A stretch of DNA of 64,000 nucleotides from Hofstenia miamia (GCA_004352715.1 SCFE01000111.1:502580-566579), one strand, 5' to 3'. Positions 11,736-25,096 are shown, counted from the first letter of the stretch. The notes: generated by a model from the sequence alone, not told the origin. Made by a program: numbers and translations.

Positions 11736-12469
11736 CGGATGCACACATCGGGGAAATGTCATACCAAAATCAATTTAATTGCTCTTGGGAAAGGCTCGAC
11801 GTGTGCGGCGTCTTGGATATTTGTCTGCAATATCGATAATGATGTTTCAGATAACTGATTTCTTGGGAGTTTTGATGGGAGCTGCAACCGCTCCCTGATC
11901 AGTGCCGATCTTCTGATTGCCTTTGGAAATGAATTAATTATTTTAAAATCATATCAAAACGTTTATTATATATTAGCTCCTATAGGTGATAACGTTATTT
12001 CATATTGTCTTTTCATTGATATGACTTTTCATTGCTTCCTATGTAAAGGTAGTTCAAGTTTGTAATTTTCAGTTAGAAATATCGCTAAGATCCACATGGC
12101 TTGCTTCAGTTTGATTTCTGTTGTGTTCCTATCTGTGAATATAGCTTTTCTTAAATCTCCGATGTTGTTTTCATTTCCCAATGATTTTGTGTCTGTGTTA
12201 TTCTCCGATGCACAGTTGGGTGGTATTACTGATTGAGTAGTTTAATTTCTTATTGTTGTAAGGATCTTTAGTAATTTTAATAAAGCATTAGACTAAAATT
12301 TTCTCTTTAAATATGCAATATTCAATTAAAAGATATTAATATACAATTAACACCAATTTTGAAATTTTAAATTATAATGATTTTTATTGCAGAAGTGGTT
12401 TTTCCTCAGTAATCATTTACTATTTTTTTATAATTGCAATGCACAAGTGGACAAATTTTTCTTCCGATA
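11736..12469. other. No gene recognised
   Basis: AT-rich sequence without a recognisable coding domain. AAGGCCGGATGCACACATCG at about 11731-11750 looks like the end of a small DNA element, but I found no partner end. Confidence 0.5.
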
Positions 12470-14742
12470 ATACCACATAGAAAAAAGTAGTGTGTAGATA
12501 TACCTTTAATTGGCATTACCCGTCAATTGACGGCTGCCATGACCTCAAAGTTGAATCTGTTGCTTAAGCTAAATATGTTTTCAGGATACACTATTCATAA
12601 AAAAGTTATATTATTATATCTTGCCATACAAGTGGTTTCTACATATTAACTGAAAAAAAATATAATGTTATAAAAATCTTAGCCTTATATTTTTACTGCA
12701 TATTTCTAATATTTGGTTCAATATATGAACATAATTACAATTGATTGACCAAGTTGATAAAGATACATCTATGTTGCAATTTTTATTGAGACAATACAGA
12801 TATATGCGCTAACAAAAGCAAAAGAAGTATTTAAAAGCTATTCTTCCTAACAGTTAATACATATGACAGCCTGGCACTTCCCACAAACAGGTTTACTGCA
12901 AATTCTGCACAAATTCACAGTTCTATTCTTTTCACAATGAACATTAATCTGAAAAGTGACTCGCTTTTGGAGAGTTGGGACAAAAGAGCATTGAGTAGTC
13001 TGAATATCTATCCTGAGCTCTTTGGACAGAAAAGTGCGCCTACTCATATCAGAATGTTTTTTTTATACATCACTCATACATACACTCCAGCAAAATCGAA
13101 AATATTAAATAAACGGCCAAGGCCCAGCGTCTACATCCCAATTTTGTCGAATTTTGATGACACCTACTGTCTAGTAGATCGACTGAATATTTATTATTGT
13201 TATAAAATACACTTTCGAGCTTCTTACCATCTTCTTAATATACAGCACCAACATGCTATGTAGAAAGTATATGCACAACTCTTTTTGGTTTCGTTTGATA
13301 TCTGGTAAGGTGGAACTTGCCACTTTGGTACATTACAGAACCTTAAATTTTGGTTGGGGAGGAGGATGTTGGTAGGACTTGAATCATAAGATGAGCAATT
13401 TGTTTAGAAGTAATAAAATTATCAATAGTTACGTTGTATCCTTTGTTGTTCAGAAGTTCCATAAGTGTTTGCACAACATTTGTACCAAGTAACACACATC
13501 TGTTCTCATCTTCACCACGATAGGGCTTGATATTATACCAATATTTTGATGAAACATCAGCTAATATCCAAAATTTCATTTCCAATTTATCCGGCTTTGC
13601 AGGCATATATTGCGTAAAACGGCAGTGTGCTTTAGTCGGAATAATTGTTCATCAATAGCCAAGAATGAGGATGGGTGGTAGCAACGTTAAGAATTGGCTA
13701 CAAAATGATCTAAAATAGTTGAAATTTCACAAAACTTGTCATGTTTCAGATTTCTACGGCGATCTTGACGACGATCAAATCTGAGAAGTCTTTTTATCTC
13801 TCATTTTTTGGTGGGACATCCATATGTCGTTGACCATAGTTTTTCAAATAGATAATTTCGTCGATATGTAATTCCTTTTAGTTACAGTAGTCCCATGAAT
13901 TTTTCTAGTTCATCTCTTGGTAGATTCCAATCATCTATCCTTTCATTAGCAAAAGCATTTGACAATAAAGAATAAAATTCAGCATCCAATTATCAAAGAG
14001 AAGATTCCCTACGTCTAATTGGAGTTATGATGCCAGCACAAACTCGTGTTACACCTTCAGGCTGGCTTACTATATTTTGTCGTTGCCTTCTACCACGTCT
14101 AGCTCCCTGTATATTTTCAATTATTGTCCATTCAGTTCCATCTCGCGCTCGAAGTGAATTATTTTCATTGTCAATCTCTTCGTAACTGCTATGTGACAAG
14201 AGGACTAAATCTTCATCACTGCTGCTTGTTGAATATGAAATATCATGCAATGGCTATTCATCATTATTCTCCTCTACCTCTTCTAAATCTTGTTCAGTGT
14301 CATCACTACATTCATTACTTGGAAGATTTATCATTGTTTGCAGGAAACGTCGAGCAGACATTCGTTGAGACATTACAAATGACAAATGATACTGGTATGC
14401 TTGAAATTCTTACACCTTTGCAGCAATTCTATCAAATGAAATTGGAGTATGTTTAGTAATCCATAATTGGGTACAATTAGCTCCGAAACTCTTGCTGCAA
14501 AATATTCGCACCTCTTTGAAATATTTTCACAAACTATTCACACTCTTTTTATTATTTTAATAGGACAATACAATCTGTGTACTTGAATATTTACATGAAT
14601 TTATGTTTTAAATATCATTTATAATATGTTACTAAGGTTTTGGGTATATTTGTAGTAATATACGAAACTTAATATAGAAATCGTCAATTGACGGGTTTAG
14701 GCTCTTTTAGGTATATTAAATGTCTGGCGCTTCTAGTGTTAA
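12470..14742 (-). mobile_element. piggyBac-like DNA transposon, decayed
   Basis: A transposase relic on the minus strand is enclosed by matching inverted ends. The left end (12498-12532) and right end (14682-14716, reverse complement) share TATACCT, a spacer, then ACCCGTCAATTGACG. The right outer sequence reads TTAACACTAGAAGCGCC inward from 14742, with the TTAA expected for this superfamily. A clean TTAA at the left edge is not visible, so that boundary is approximate. The right TTAA lies at the edge of a Penelope-like fragment, so the element probably inserted there. Confidence 0.75.
12847..14373 (-). pseudogene. piggyBac-type transposase pseudogene
   Basis: This encoded a cut-and-paste transposase acting at TTAA sites. 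The likely start is the ATG at 14371-14373 (MSQRMSARRFL), leading into an acidic N-terminus (DLEEVEENNDE) and a stop; a further acidic and basic stretch covers 14250-13993. The core at 13606-13343 shows FWILADVSSKYW and VTIDNFITS, which match the first two catalytic aspartate regions of the family. Near 13080-13130, RRWALAVYL followed after a frame shift by IFDFAGVYV fits the region after the third aspartate. The end (12847-12910) is CRICSKPVCGKCQAVICINC, the cysteine-rich zinc-binding tail. Span is about 1.5 kb, slightly short. Multiple stops and shifts make it non-functional. Confidence 0.8.
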
Positions 14743-15108
14743 ACGTTGATTAGAGGTAATTTATGGCGATATATGTAATTTTTAGTGTTAAGACTTGGCG
14801 CATTGATCTCATGTATATACTTTCAATTACTTTTAAATTTTTCGGGATGGTAGATTTTCAAATTTTGATGTCGTATTTTAATCCTCACATTCTTAGGTGT
14901 TGTGATATTGCTGACTTAGCTTCGTGTTTTTTATTCTTCTGCTTAGTTGTTTGCAAATATTTCCATTACAGTCCTCACCACAGGTGCAATTGATTTTATA
15001 GATATAATTGGACTTATCTGATATCTTTGTCATTGATTTTAATTCTAGATTTTGACTAACTTTTCACGTTGTATAAACAAATCTTACATTTTCTTTTATA
15101 TAACTTAT
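14743..15108 (-). pseudogene. Penelope-like element C-terminal fragment (inverted arm)
   Basis: The reverse complement of about 14955-15105 is nearly identical to 15507-15652, and 14745-14955 continues as the same C-terminal coding region (KQLSRRIKN..., then near-matches to the plus-strand copy) with more damage. It is therefore a minus-strand Penelope-like fragment facing the plus-strand copy next door. Its downstream end is cut at the piggyBac TTAA. The pair forms an inverted repeat with about 400 bp between the arms. Confidence 0.75.
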
Positions 15109-15965
15109 TCTTTGTATTTGATTAATCAAATCTGTAGGGTGCTTACTTCTATATTCAATTTTAAAAGTATGTTCAAAAATGAAATACCACTTCGTCCTAT
15201 TGTAAGTTCGAGTGGTTCCATAAATAAAAAACTATCCGACACTCTGAATGATATATTATGCAAATATACCAGAACCAAAAATAAACACGAGTTCAAAAAC
15301 ATTTTCTGATTATATTAAATTTATGAAACAAGATACAAGTAAGTTTATGGTATCATACGACATCAAAAGTTTGTACATCAATGTTTCTCTAGAAAAATCA
15401 ACAGACATAGTAATAGAAATTTTAAAAAACAAAGATATAAATACTTACGATCTAAATTACGAAATAACAAAAGCGCTTTTATTATTGCTTGCAACGAAAA
15501 ATTCACTATAAAAGAAACTGTAAGATTTGTTTATACAACGCGAAAACTTAGTGAAAATCTAGAATTAAAATCAATGACAAAGATATCAGATAAGTCCAAT
15601 TATATCTATAATATCAATTGCACCTGTGGTGTGGACTGTAATGGAAATTGTAGCAAACAACGAACCAGAAGAATAAAAGAACACAAAACTAAATCAGCAA
15701 TATCAGAACACCTAAGAAAATGTGGAAGTAATATATGGCATCAAATTTTAAGATCTACCATTGCAAAAATTTTAACAGTAGTCCAAAGTATATACATAAG
15801 ATTAATGCAGCCAAGTCTAAACACCAAAGATGATTACATATATCAGCATAAATTACATCTAATCAACTATTAATTGCATAACAATATCTTTAAATTAAAT
15901 AATACAGATTTAGAGGGAAAATTTTGTAAATTTATGATGCTCAAGTTGATTGAAATATATGTCTT
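15109..15965 (+). pseudogene. Penelope-like element relic: RT and GIY-YIG parts
   Basis: Plus-strand blocks are IPLRPIVSSSGSINKKL (about 15181-15235), VSYDIKSLYINVS (15349-15390, RT motif A) and KISDKSNYIYNINCTCG... with RTRRIKEHKTKSAISEHL (15574-15710), ending SLNTKDDYIYQHKL. This order (Penelope RT, then a GIY-YIG-type endonuclease region) matches the element at 41.7-44.4 kb. The RT between motif A and the endonuclease is missing near 15510, so this is an internal deletion copy. The 3' flank (TTTAGAGGGAA, 15910-15920) matches the other element's 3' flank. Confidence 0.75.
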
Positions 15966-16719
15966 TAGTCTACTGTTTTTTTAAATTACAAAAAGTTGAA
16001 TTTCTACTGCAGGTCAGTTTATCTCCATCTCTTTTTCTGCTGTTGGCACTTCTTAAATTCCATTTATTTCTTTCACAGAGATTCTCTCTTTGTAAAAACC
16101 TGTGAGACATGTATATCTATTATTTCATTTAATTTGTTCATGTATGAATTCTTCCATAACCTGCTTTGAATCATTACATCTATTGACAGTCTTGGTTTCA
16201 GCCATTAGGTTATATATTGGGTTTAATCTGCATAACATTAGGTCCATGTGAATCAAATTGGTTATATTAGCAGTGGGATTAATGGATTTTATCACATTTT
16301 GAATCTTCTTTCAGATATAAACATTCTCCATTATTCTCTCCATGCTCATGAGTAGCTGTGGTATTGGGTTATCTTTATATTCCTGTATGAAAATGTATAA
16401 ATTAATTTTTTGATTTTTTGCCAGTCTGAACTCATCTTTTATTTTGTAGTCAAGTTTTCTATCCTTCAACTCATCTTTTCTTAGAAAATAGATTATCAGC
16501 AGTTTTCCATGTTCTATATTTACCACAGATGATTGTTTTAATGTGCTGGAATGAAGTAACCACTGTTATAGATGCAGTCAAACAAGTCATACTTGGAGTG
16601 CTTACAGTTAAGTCATTAATATGCTAGAGGCTGGCAAAAGTTTCTATTTAAGTGATGAATTTGTTGTTGAAGCAACAATAGTGAAAATGCACCAAAGAGT
16701 TTTTTAGAGCAGATCACAA
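15966..16719. other. No gene recognised
   Basis: AT-rich sequence with a short minus-strand open frame at 16311-16526 that I do not recognise. The last 200 bp could include decayed gag of the Gypsy relic that follows, but no motif proves it. Confidence 0.45.
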
Positions 16720-19260
16720 TTTCCTTGTTTTAAACTAGGAGGAATGCTGTGTTCTGCCAACCAAGCACAGGATGTTCTTGTCATTACAAGCCTAATGAGG
16801 AAAAACATGCTGACCATTGATTTAAGTGGAAAGATAGTTTATGCCACCATAGTTACAGGAGCATCAGCCTCCATCATTATCAAAAGGTGGGCATTACCAG
16901 GTATCAGATAGAACCTGTGCATCATTGACTATTAGATTCTTCTGGGGAATATATCACTATCTGAGGTATTGTTAAAAAAAGCTGCCATCTGAGTTCATGG
17001 AGAACAGATAAAAGTTAACCTTATTGTGGTTGATACTGCTGATAAGAACCTGTGGTATGATGTACTACTAGGCTTTGACATTCTTGAGGAAAACAGTTGT
17101 GTCATCAATTATAATGATAATACTATTTCAATTAAGGAATCTGAAGCTGTCAAAGAAAAGCTTACAACAATTCACAATGCTGAGGTAATGCGCCAACTCA
17201 TGGATGATGTAGACATTGAGCTGTTCCACTGGGAGAGCATTAGGTTGGAAACTGTTAATCCTGTAAGACAACCCACCAGAGGTAGTCACCCCTTGTGAAA
17301 TTAAGGCAACTCTCCCCCATCTTACAGAAGGTGAATGTAAAAGTCCATGAGCTGTCTTAGAACAGAATCATGCTATCCTTAATTATTGATCCATCAGTAT
17401 GGGACAGGCTGTCAGCAAAAAGCATGCCATTCACACCTTTACAAATAAGCAAATCCATCTACTTTTCAGGCAAGTGGCTGTGAACATGAAGGAATAATTT
17501 GAGAAGATTCAAAGTGATTTGATCTCAAATGGAATTGTGCAGAGGAGTAAGAGCCCTTACATGGCTCCACTGTCTTTATCAAACAACATAACCACTATAG
17601 GGTGTGCATTGACTTTCATTGATTGAACAACATCACAGTGAAAGACACAAACCCTTTAACACCACATTGAAGGTCTTTTGTATAAAGCTAGTATGTATCA
17701 GCACTTTACCTATCTTAATTTGTGCAAGGCCTATTGGCAGGTGCCCATGTGACCAGCAGATATTCTGAAGACTCAATTTATCACCCTGTACAGTTCATAC
17801 AAGTGGAAATACATGGCCTTTGGCACTCTGCAATGCCCAGCCATATTTCAATATTATGTCACTAAAGTTCTATGTAATGGGAAGAAAGGGTTAGAAAAGG
17901 GAATCCTCACCATCCTAATTCCCAGTGATACCATTGATGAACATCTAGATAAGTTGCAGCAAATGCTGGGGATACTAGGAGAAGCTAGTCTAAATGTAAA
18001 TGGCAATAAATGTATTATCTTACAGGAGTAAGTGGTCTTCTTGGGACACATCATAAACTCAGGAAGAATATCAATCATTTCTCATTTAGAAGCCCCTAAG
18101 TGCCAAAAGGATTTCCCAAGATTAATGGCTTTCCTCAACTACTATGGGATGTTTTTCCCTGAATTGGCTGAGAAGACAGAGCATATTTTGAAATTACTTT
18201 AAAAGAATGCCAATTTTGGATGGACATGGGAGGAGCAGAACAATCTGGACATCATTAAACATAAGCTCTGCCAACTGCCCAGCCTGAACACCCCAGATTA
18301 CAATTTAGAATTTGTGTTGGATTGTGAAACTAGCACTATGGTAATCAGTGGTGTGTTGAGCTAGATTAAGAATTGAGTGGAGCTCCCTATGTGAGTACTT
18401 TAGCCAGAAGCTATGTGCCTCTGAGGAAAACTATAGAGCCATGAAAACTAAGATGCTCACTCTAGTCAAGTCCCTGAGGAAGTTTTGATATTTCCTACTG
18501 GGAAAACATTTCCAGGACCAAACTGACAGCAATGCTCTTGCTTGGCTGGAGTATTGCACCACCCACAAGAAGTTGCTTGAAGGCAACAATCCAGAATGAC
18601 TGTTCATTAATTGAAAGCTCATGCTGCTGGATTTATAAAAGAAAAATTAAAACTGGAAAAGATTCAATAAACCATTTCACACCTCAATCCTAGAGTCCTT
18701 ATTTTATTTGCTGGCACATGCAACCTGGTGGGGATAGACAACATTGTAAATGTTAACAAAGTATTACAATATTACAAAGTGCATTGAGCTCATTGCCATG
18801 TTGAGAGTGCATGTCACAGATTCAGATGTCATGACCTGAGACCTTGTTGACTGTTATGCTTCCCTCTTTTCAATGAAGTCATGCAAACAAACTTGCTTCA
18901 ATCAGTCTTTTTGCATTTCTATCCTGATACAGCCACCAGGGAAGAGGCTGCACATACCAGCTACATTAATGCCTCTAGGAGTCTTTTGATTGCAATGAAG
19001 TGTCTGTGACTATACAAATGCTTCTATGACATTTTTACACATCATTACAACAGTATCTCAGTCAACTGCATAATTGACAATTGATGGCTGGAAATGTCAA
19101 TGATGAGATACAAACATGAGGTAGCCATTGAAATGATTAAGGATTCACAGAAATGGTTATTCAGGCCACCCCTTAAATTGCTACTTAAAGTTAAAGTAGG
19201 AATGGGAGATGTAATGTCACTTAGGGTACATTCAGGCTCTCTGTATCAGGCTGGTAGTGA
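16720..19260 (+). pseudogene. Gypsy-type gag-pol relic (zinc knuckle, protease, RT, RNase H)
   Basis: Blocks in order: a broken gag zinc knuckle near 16726 (CFKLGGM, one expected cysteine lost), protease near 16840-16890 with the active-site box reading VTGAS instead of DTGAS, protease body VLLGFDILEENSCVINY (17062-17112), RT at 17430-18080 (KYMAFGTLQCPAIFQ, NGNKCIIL), and RNase H-like sequence at about 18260-18500 (YNLEFVLDCET). The RT active-site region reads GILTILIPS, so the catalytic aspartates are gone. Integrase is not securely visible. Many stops are present, so it is dead. It is related to the minus-strand relic at 63-1048. Confidence 0.8.
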
Positions 19261-19900
19261 CTATTAGCCAGAAGCCTAGGGCCCTAACTAAACAACAGAT
19301 TCCTGGTTGTGGTAGCCAGGGAAATTGGTAGTGACTATTAGCCAAAGTTTCTATGGTTACCATCAATATCTTTTACATCCTGGAATAATATTATCTATTA
19401 CATATTTTAGAATTCCTTTGTAAGTTAATGTTTTGACTCATTTTAATTAATTTTACAATTTTATATTTTCAAAATTTTATAATATGAATTTGTGCAGTTT
19501 TTGATTATCCCCTTGGTTTAAAATTTACATCACTTAATTTATACTTTAATCAATAAGGCAATATTAGAAACAATTTACAATTTGATTGTCTAAATACCTA
19601 GGGCACACTATAATTCATTCAGCTAAAATCAATTAGAATAGCTCAATGCTAGTGTTATGTTTCCTCTCTTACTGTGGTTTTATTTTTGCATTACCTGCAA
19701 TGATTAGATAGGCTTCAGTGATAATTTGGAAATATTGTGGGGATGAGATGTGACTATTAGCTCCTTCCCTTCACACCCTGAATTGTGGTCTCATTAGACT
19801 ATGTATAGGTATATGGCTAGTAAATATAAATTCTATTCCTTTTTCATTCATACAAATGCACATAATTAATTACACTGTGGTTACATCATGCCTGTTGGCT
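19261..19900 (+). repeat. Gypsy 3' flank / LTR-like sequence
   Basis: The string TAGTGACTATTAGCC occurs at about 19255 and 19328, and GTGACTATTAGC again near 19750. The block 19745-19891 matches the reverse complement of 1028-1175. This is probably untranslated/LTR sequence of the upstream Gypsy relic. I could not fix LTR boundaries. Confidence 0.45.
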
Positions 19901-20985
19901 TGCAGGAATGCATGGAAATTACATGCACAACAAACTTTATTGAGAAAGGTAATGCAGGATAAGACACATAGGGCAGCACCATTTATTTTCATCTAGGGAA
20001 CACTTAGCTCATGGGGATCTTCAACATGATGCTGTGTAGAATTGGTGAACACAACTCTTCTTTGGAATCTAAAGAATGTGAGTTATGTTTAAATGGAAAT
20101 CATTTGTTTTGCTGGAATCAAAGTGTGGCTAGGTTAATGCTTGTTTTTCCCTATCACTATGGAGCACCCATTTGATGGAGTCAGATTACCAGATTGTTAA
20201 TTTCCCCTAACCAACCCTCTGATTCTACATTTGACAATGAAATATATAACCTTTGTAATTTTATTTCAACTTGTAGTTACATGTAAAAGAGTGATTGAAT
20301 AGCAAGCTTGTAGTATAAAAATCACTATAACTAACAATTTAACCTACAACAAAATTTTCATCAAAACCAAATTGGAAACTTCCCATCATGATGACTGGAA
20401 TTAGGCTTCACTGATGATACCAGTAGGTCTAAGAAATCTTAGTCTTGCACTAGTTTATGAAATATGAATATCAAACCAAGATTTAGAATGATAAAATGGA
20501 TTATATTTGTATATGAATTCAGAATCACTTATAAACTATGTAGAATTCCTACAAATAAATCAATTAAAAATAAATACAATATTGAACTTTATCATGTGTG
20601 TTAAGAAGCTTAATACAATATATTACAAGTTTATAAGTAATCAAAATCTAGAATACTTTAATAGCTAAAATGCAAAATTATGAAAAACTATTAAATAAAT
20701 TACAATTTATTAAAAAAGCAGAGTAACCTGACTTTCCATCATTTTTCTTAAGCCTATTCTTTTTCTCCAATATAATGTAGTCACATTAGGGTGGCTTTTG
20801 TTGTAATGCACAAACCTGATTAATTTATGTTTAAATGTCAAATTAAAACAGTCTCAATAAATTTCAGTTACATCAATTCCTAGTGGTTCTCAATAAAATT
20901 TCTGCTGTGACAGAACCAAGTTCAGTTGTCCTTCACATTTTGCCAAAATAATTAGTTTGGTTAGTTAAAAATTAAATATTTTTGT
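19901..20985. other. No gene recognised
   Basis: AT-rich sequence lacking recognisable domains. The first few hundred bases may still belong to the Gypsy-derived flank. Confidence 0.5.
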
Positions 20986-21965
20986 AAAAGTCAATATACT
21001 TGCTAAGGGATACAATTAAACTGCAAACCATAGTAATAATAAGAGTCAAAGCAAATTTATTACACAATATATGTATACAGAAAATCTACAAACTAACAAA
21101 AAATAAAACATAAACAAATAATTAATTAAAAATTAATATGTACAGTATATAATAATATAATCAATGTTTGAGTGAATGTTTGTGTAGGTGCTCAATGTTG
21201 GATGTATGTATGAATGCATGAAGTGTATTACTGTCCCCTAATGTATACTGTTTTATTAGAAGAAATTGTTTCAATTTTTTCTAAACTTTTTATAGTTTAT
21301 TTCTATTTGTGTTTCATAATCTAAATTATTCCACACTTTAATTGATATATGACAAAAGGCATTATAATTTTTATCTAAACAAAAATTTTTGTGATCACTC
21401 CTTAAATTGAATATAGTCATTGAGGAAAGGAGAGATGTTTGTAGAGATTTGAATTTAAATAAAATATATAGCATATAGAGATGAATTTCATAGAACAGAG
21501 ATAATATTTTATATTTATTATGATATACTGATGCTTTGTCATGCTTTTGTGCAAGGCTTAGAGTTTTTATACATTAATTAAGTGTATTTGATAGAAGCAT
21601 ATGATGTTTTGAATTTAGGGTAGTTAAAAGAAAGGAACAGTATTGAAAATGAGACAAACAGAAAGCATGTATTAGTTGTTTATGGTAATTGCCTGATATT
21701 ACATTGTGTAAGTGATAAAGATATCAAATGCCTGCAGTCATTTTTGGATCTTATTCAGTAGAAATTTTTCAAATTTTAATTCATTATCTATCATCACTCC
21801 TAAATAGCTGACTGATTCACTTTGCTTTATTGACTCATTATTTATCATTAGTTCTATATCATTTATTAGATTTCTTTGTGCCTTTGGTGAAAAAATTATA
21901 AATTGAGTTTTATCATTATTTAGTTTCAGTTGATTATTTGTAAAATAATTGGAAAGTTGTTAAAA
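20986..21965 (-). mobile_element. 5'-truncated LINE (copy E), RT C-terminus and tail
   Basis: On the minus strand, 21930-21271 encodes the end of a LINE RT: KTQFIIFSPKAQRN, ESVSYLGVMIDNELKF (motif E region), then an almost uninterrupted C-terminal region ending AFCHISIKVWNNLDYE near 21300. The tail at 20989-21100 holds two partial copies of the family 3' end (AAGAGTCAAAGCAA and a second GTCAATATACTTGCT-type start), the same as in copies A and B. Coding quality is better than in copies C and D, so the insertion is younger. The upstream part was never inserted (5' truncation). Confidence 0.8.
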
Positions 21966-22353
21966 TAATAAGTGAAATAATTTTGTAAAAATGTTGGGGA
22001 TGACATCACATTACCACTTTATTTAATGATGATGGAGTCATTTCACAAATATTAAATTTTCCTAGTTTTTCAAAATTTTCAATTATAAATTCTAAAAAAG
22101 TGTGTACTGACTTTCAAAACTTTATATTTTTTGTAAAAAAATAAGTTTACATTTTCATCCAATTACTGCCATGACATTATTCCATATATATATATATATA
22201 TATATATANNNNNNNNNNNNNNNNNNNNNNNNNNNNNNNNNNNNNNNNNNNNNNNNNNNNNNNNNNNNNNNNNNNNNNNNNNNNNNNNNNNNNNNNNNNN
22301 NNNNNNNNNNNNNNNNNNNNNNNNNNNNNNNNNNNNNNNNNNNNNNNNNNNNN

Positions 22354-22388
<35 letters not shown>

Positions 22389-25095
22389 CAATGGAAACAC
22401 CTTTCAAATCTATATTTTTACACATGGAATTACTTCAACCCAATTAAAGGGAATAGGATGAAAACTTAAACTTATTTTTTGCAAAAAATATAAAGTTTCA
22501 AAAGACAGTACACACCTTAAATAACTTTTTTAGACATCATAGTTGTAAATTTTGAAAAAATTAGGAAAATTAAATTTTCATTAAATGACTCCATTCAGCT
22601 TTGAGTTTAATGTAGAGTTGAATAAAATTGTGAGGTCACCCCCAAATTATTAACTTAACCAGAATATTAATTTTAATTATGAAATTAATCTGGGTCATTT
22701 TTTGACAATTGGTCTAAAGACAATGTGTAATTAGTTCATTTGTCTCAATATTATTTGAAGGTATCTGATCCAGGTAAGCCTTGATATCCAAGAAAGGCCA
22801 CCTACATCACTCACAAAAACTTTAGCCTTAATCTTGAATATTCAAACTCTCAATTATTAAACTTATTGACACAATAAATTGTTTGTACTTCTCAAAAGAA
22901 TTTTTACTTTTAGATTTCTAAAAGTTTTAATATTTGTTTTAGGTGGTTTTACAATATGCATTTCATCAGTTAAGAAAATTTATGCATACTTTAGTTTTAC
23001 TGAATTTTGGTATTTATATCAATTCATTTATTTGTTTGCAGATAATGATGGATCTTTTAATAATCCATGTTATTATTAATTTTTATTCTTGTTGTACCAT
23101 TGTAAACTATTCACAAATAAGTTTTATAATGGCTTAGCCAACTGGAGTTAGAATGCAGTTTCATTCCTACTCTCAGTAGGGACATTGTTGACAGAGACAG
23201 AGCTCAACCTATTGTAGAATCTGTACAAGAAGATTTATAGACATATTTTGGTAAAGCTATGACAATTTCCATTATTTAATCTGTTAACCAACTGTACAAT
23301 TCCATTTAATCCAGCCTTCCATTTATAGCAAAGTAAGTTATTACTAACAATGTGTTTAGATCAAAAGCAGCAAGATGTTATCAGGGTTGCAACCTGAAGC
23401 AAAGCACTGCAGCTAAAGAGGAACATGGAGTGGTAAGGCACCACCAGTTACCATGGAGACAATTGTGATTCACAGACAAGGCTCATGGTGTGGAAATGTC
23501 TCAGTGATTGTGTGTTGTAAATCCCTAGCAATTTAGTGTATTGATTGTTCTTGTTATTACTGATGATTGCAATAAATGAAAGTTCACAACCATTCTGCAT
23601 TAGCTTATTATGAACACTACATATAAATAGCCCTACATATAAATGGATATAACTACACCATGAATAAAAGGGAACAGTCAATACAGTCAACAGAAATTGC
23701 AGACATGGCAGTCATAATTGGAGGTCACTTCTAAAACTGTCTAACATGATAAGTACAATTAACAACATGTAATATAGTTCAAAGCTCATAGGCATCTCAT
23801 ATGTATAATAAGGTGCATTATTACAACAGTAATTTGGATTTAAATGGGCTAGCTTGAAGGTAGCTATCCAGCCATTTAAAGATATGAGTTATAACAACAA
23901 ATGAATTTGTGGGAAAGCTACAATGAAATAAAAACCCCTATATGTAGACTTAACCTAAGAGCTGCATGACAAAGGAAGTTCCCAGCAACTAGACAGCACC
24001 ACATTATGACTAGTTGTACATGCATTGGCTCCAAGAGTTGCTTTAGTCAAAAACTGGGGACCACCAGTTACTACTCATGTGCTCAGACATTTAGCTTTCT
24101 GTTGACATGTATAATCAAACCTGATAATACAAAATCTTAAATGAAGTAAATTCATCACCAAATAATTCCATTGCAAGCTATTTATAATAATATTGCATAA
24201 ACAATCAGCATGTACCTGTTCATAGTTCAAATTTGTTTACACTTTGCTAATTTGTTTGTCTGCTAATGATTACACAACAACATCCTATTAGCATAAGAAA
24301 ATTGGTCCTTTTTGATTTTGCCAAACCATTTTGCTGATAAACAATATCCAACTGCACAATAGTTTCTATAAAAATAATAATTGGGTTGTGCACAAAAATA
24401 TAATTAAATAAATTACTAATAGTTCTCAATTACTTTCTTTGTTATACTTTTGTACCACATGATTATGTCACACTGTTCTGTTTTTAGAAGGCTAATCTTA
24501 TAGAAATAGGAGCATTTAGCAACTTGAGCACTACCGGTCATTCACTTTGACCTGTACATACCCAAAGTTTTAAGTAGGGAATTGTACTCATTTTATCTTT
24601 CTATTATTATTATTATAATCATTATGTCTTAAAAACAATAAATGTATTTGATTATAATAAAGGAATTGGTAATCATCTATCATTCAGTTAAAAGTTTGTG
24701 ATAAAAAATTTCAATGTGAAAGAAATACACACTTAAGATTACTTTTATTGTAAACTATTTATTGTCAATCTATTAGAGAAATTTTAACACTAATTTTTGT
24801 TTCCCTCTAAAGAAAAATGTGCAACAAGTCATTCAGTAGCAAATTTTTCCCCAATTATATAGGAAACCTAATTCTGTATTTAAATGTTTATTTACATTAT
24901 TATAAATTTTTTCTAATATTGACAAGCATCTACTTTGAAATGTGCAGTGTATTACAAAGTCTAGAAATAAAAAAAATTAATATATGCTTGAAATTCTTTT
25001 GTAAACCTAATCATCCTTCAGTCTTGAAATTTTGTGGATCTATCTAAATATTAATATTAGTAGAATTACTTAGCATTATATATATATATATATAT
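21966..25095. other. No gene recognised; (TA)n and 145-N gap
   Basis: A (TA)n run flanks the gap at 22209-22353 on both sides. Short open frames at 22879, 23448 and 24817 are not recognisable. A (TA)n run at 25078-25095 ends at the Tc1-like element. Confidence 0.6.
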
Positions 25096-25096
25096 A

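Noticed and set aside
22155-22461. Open frames of alternating Ile and Tyr
   Set aside because: They translate (TA)n microsatellites next to gaps. The same holds at 49965-50207 and 61703-61983.
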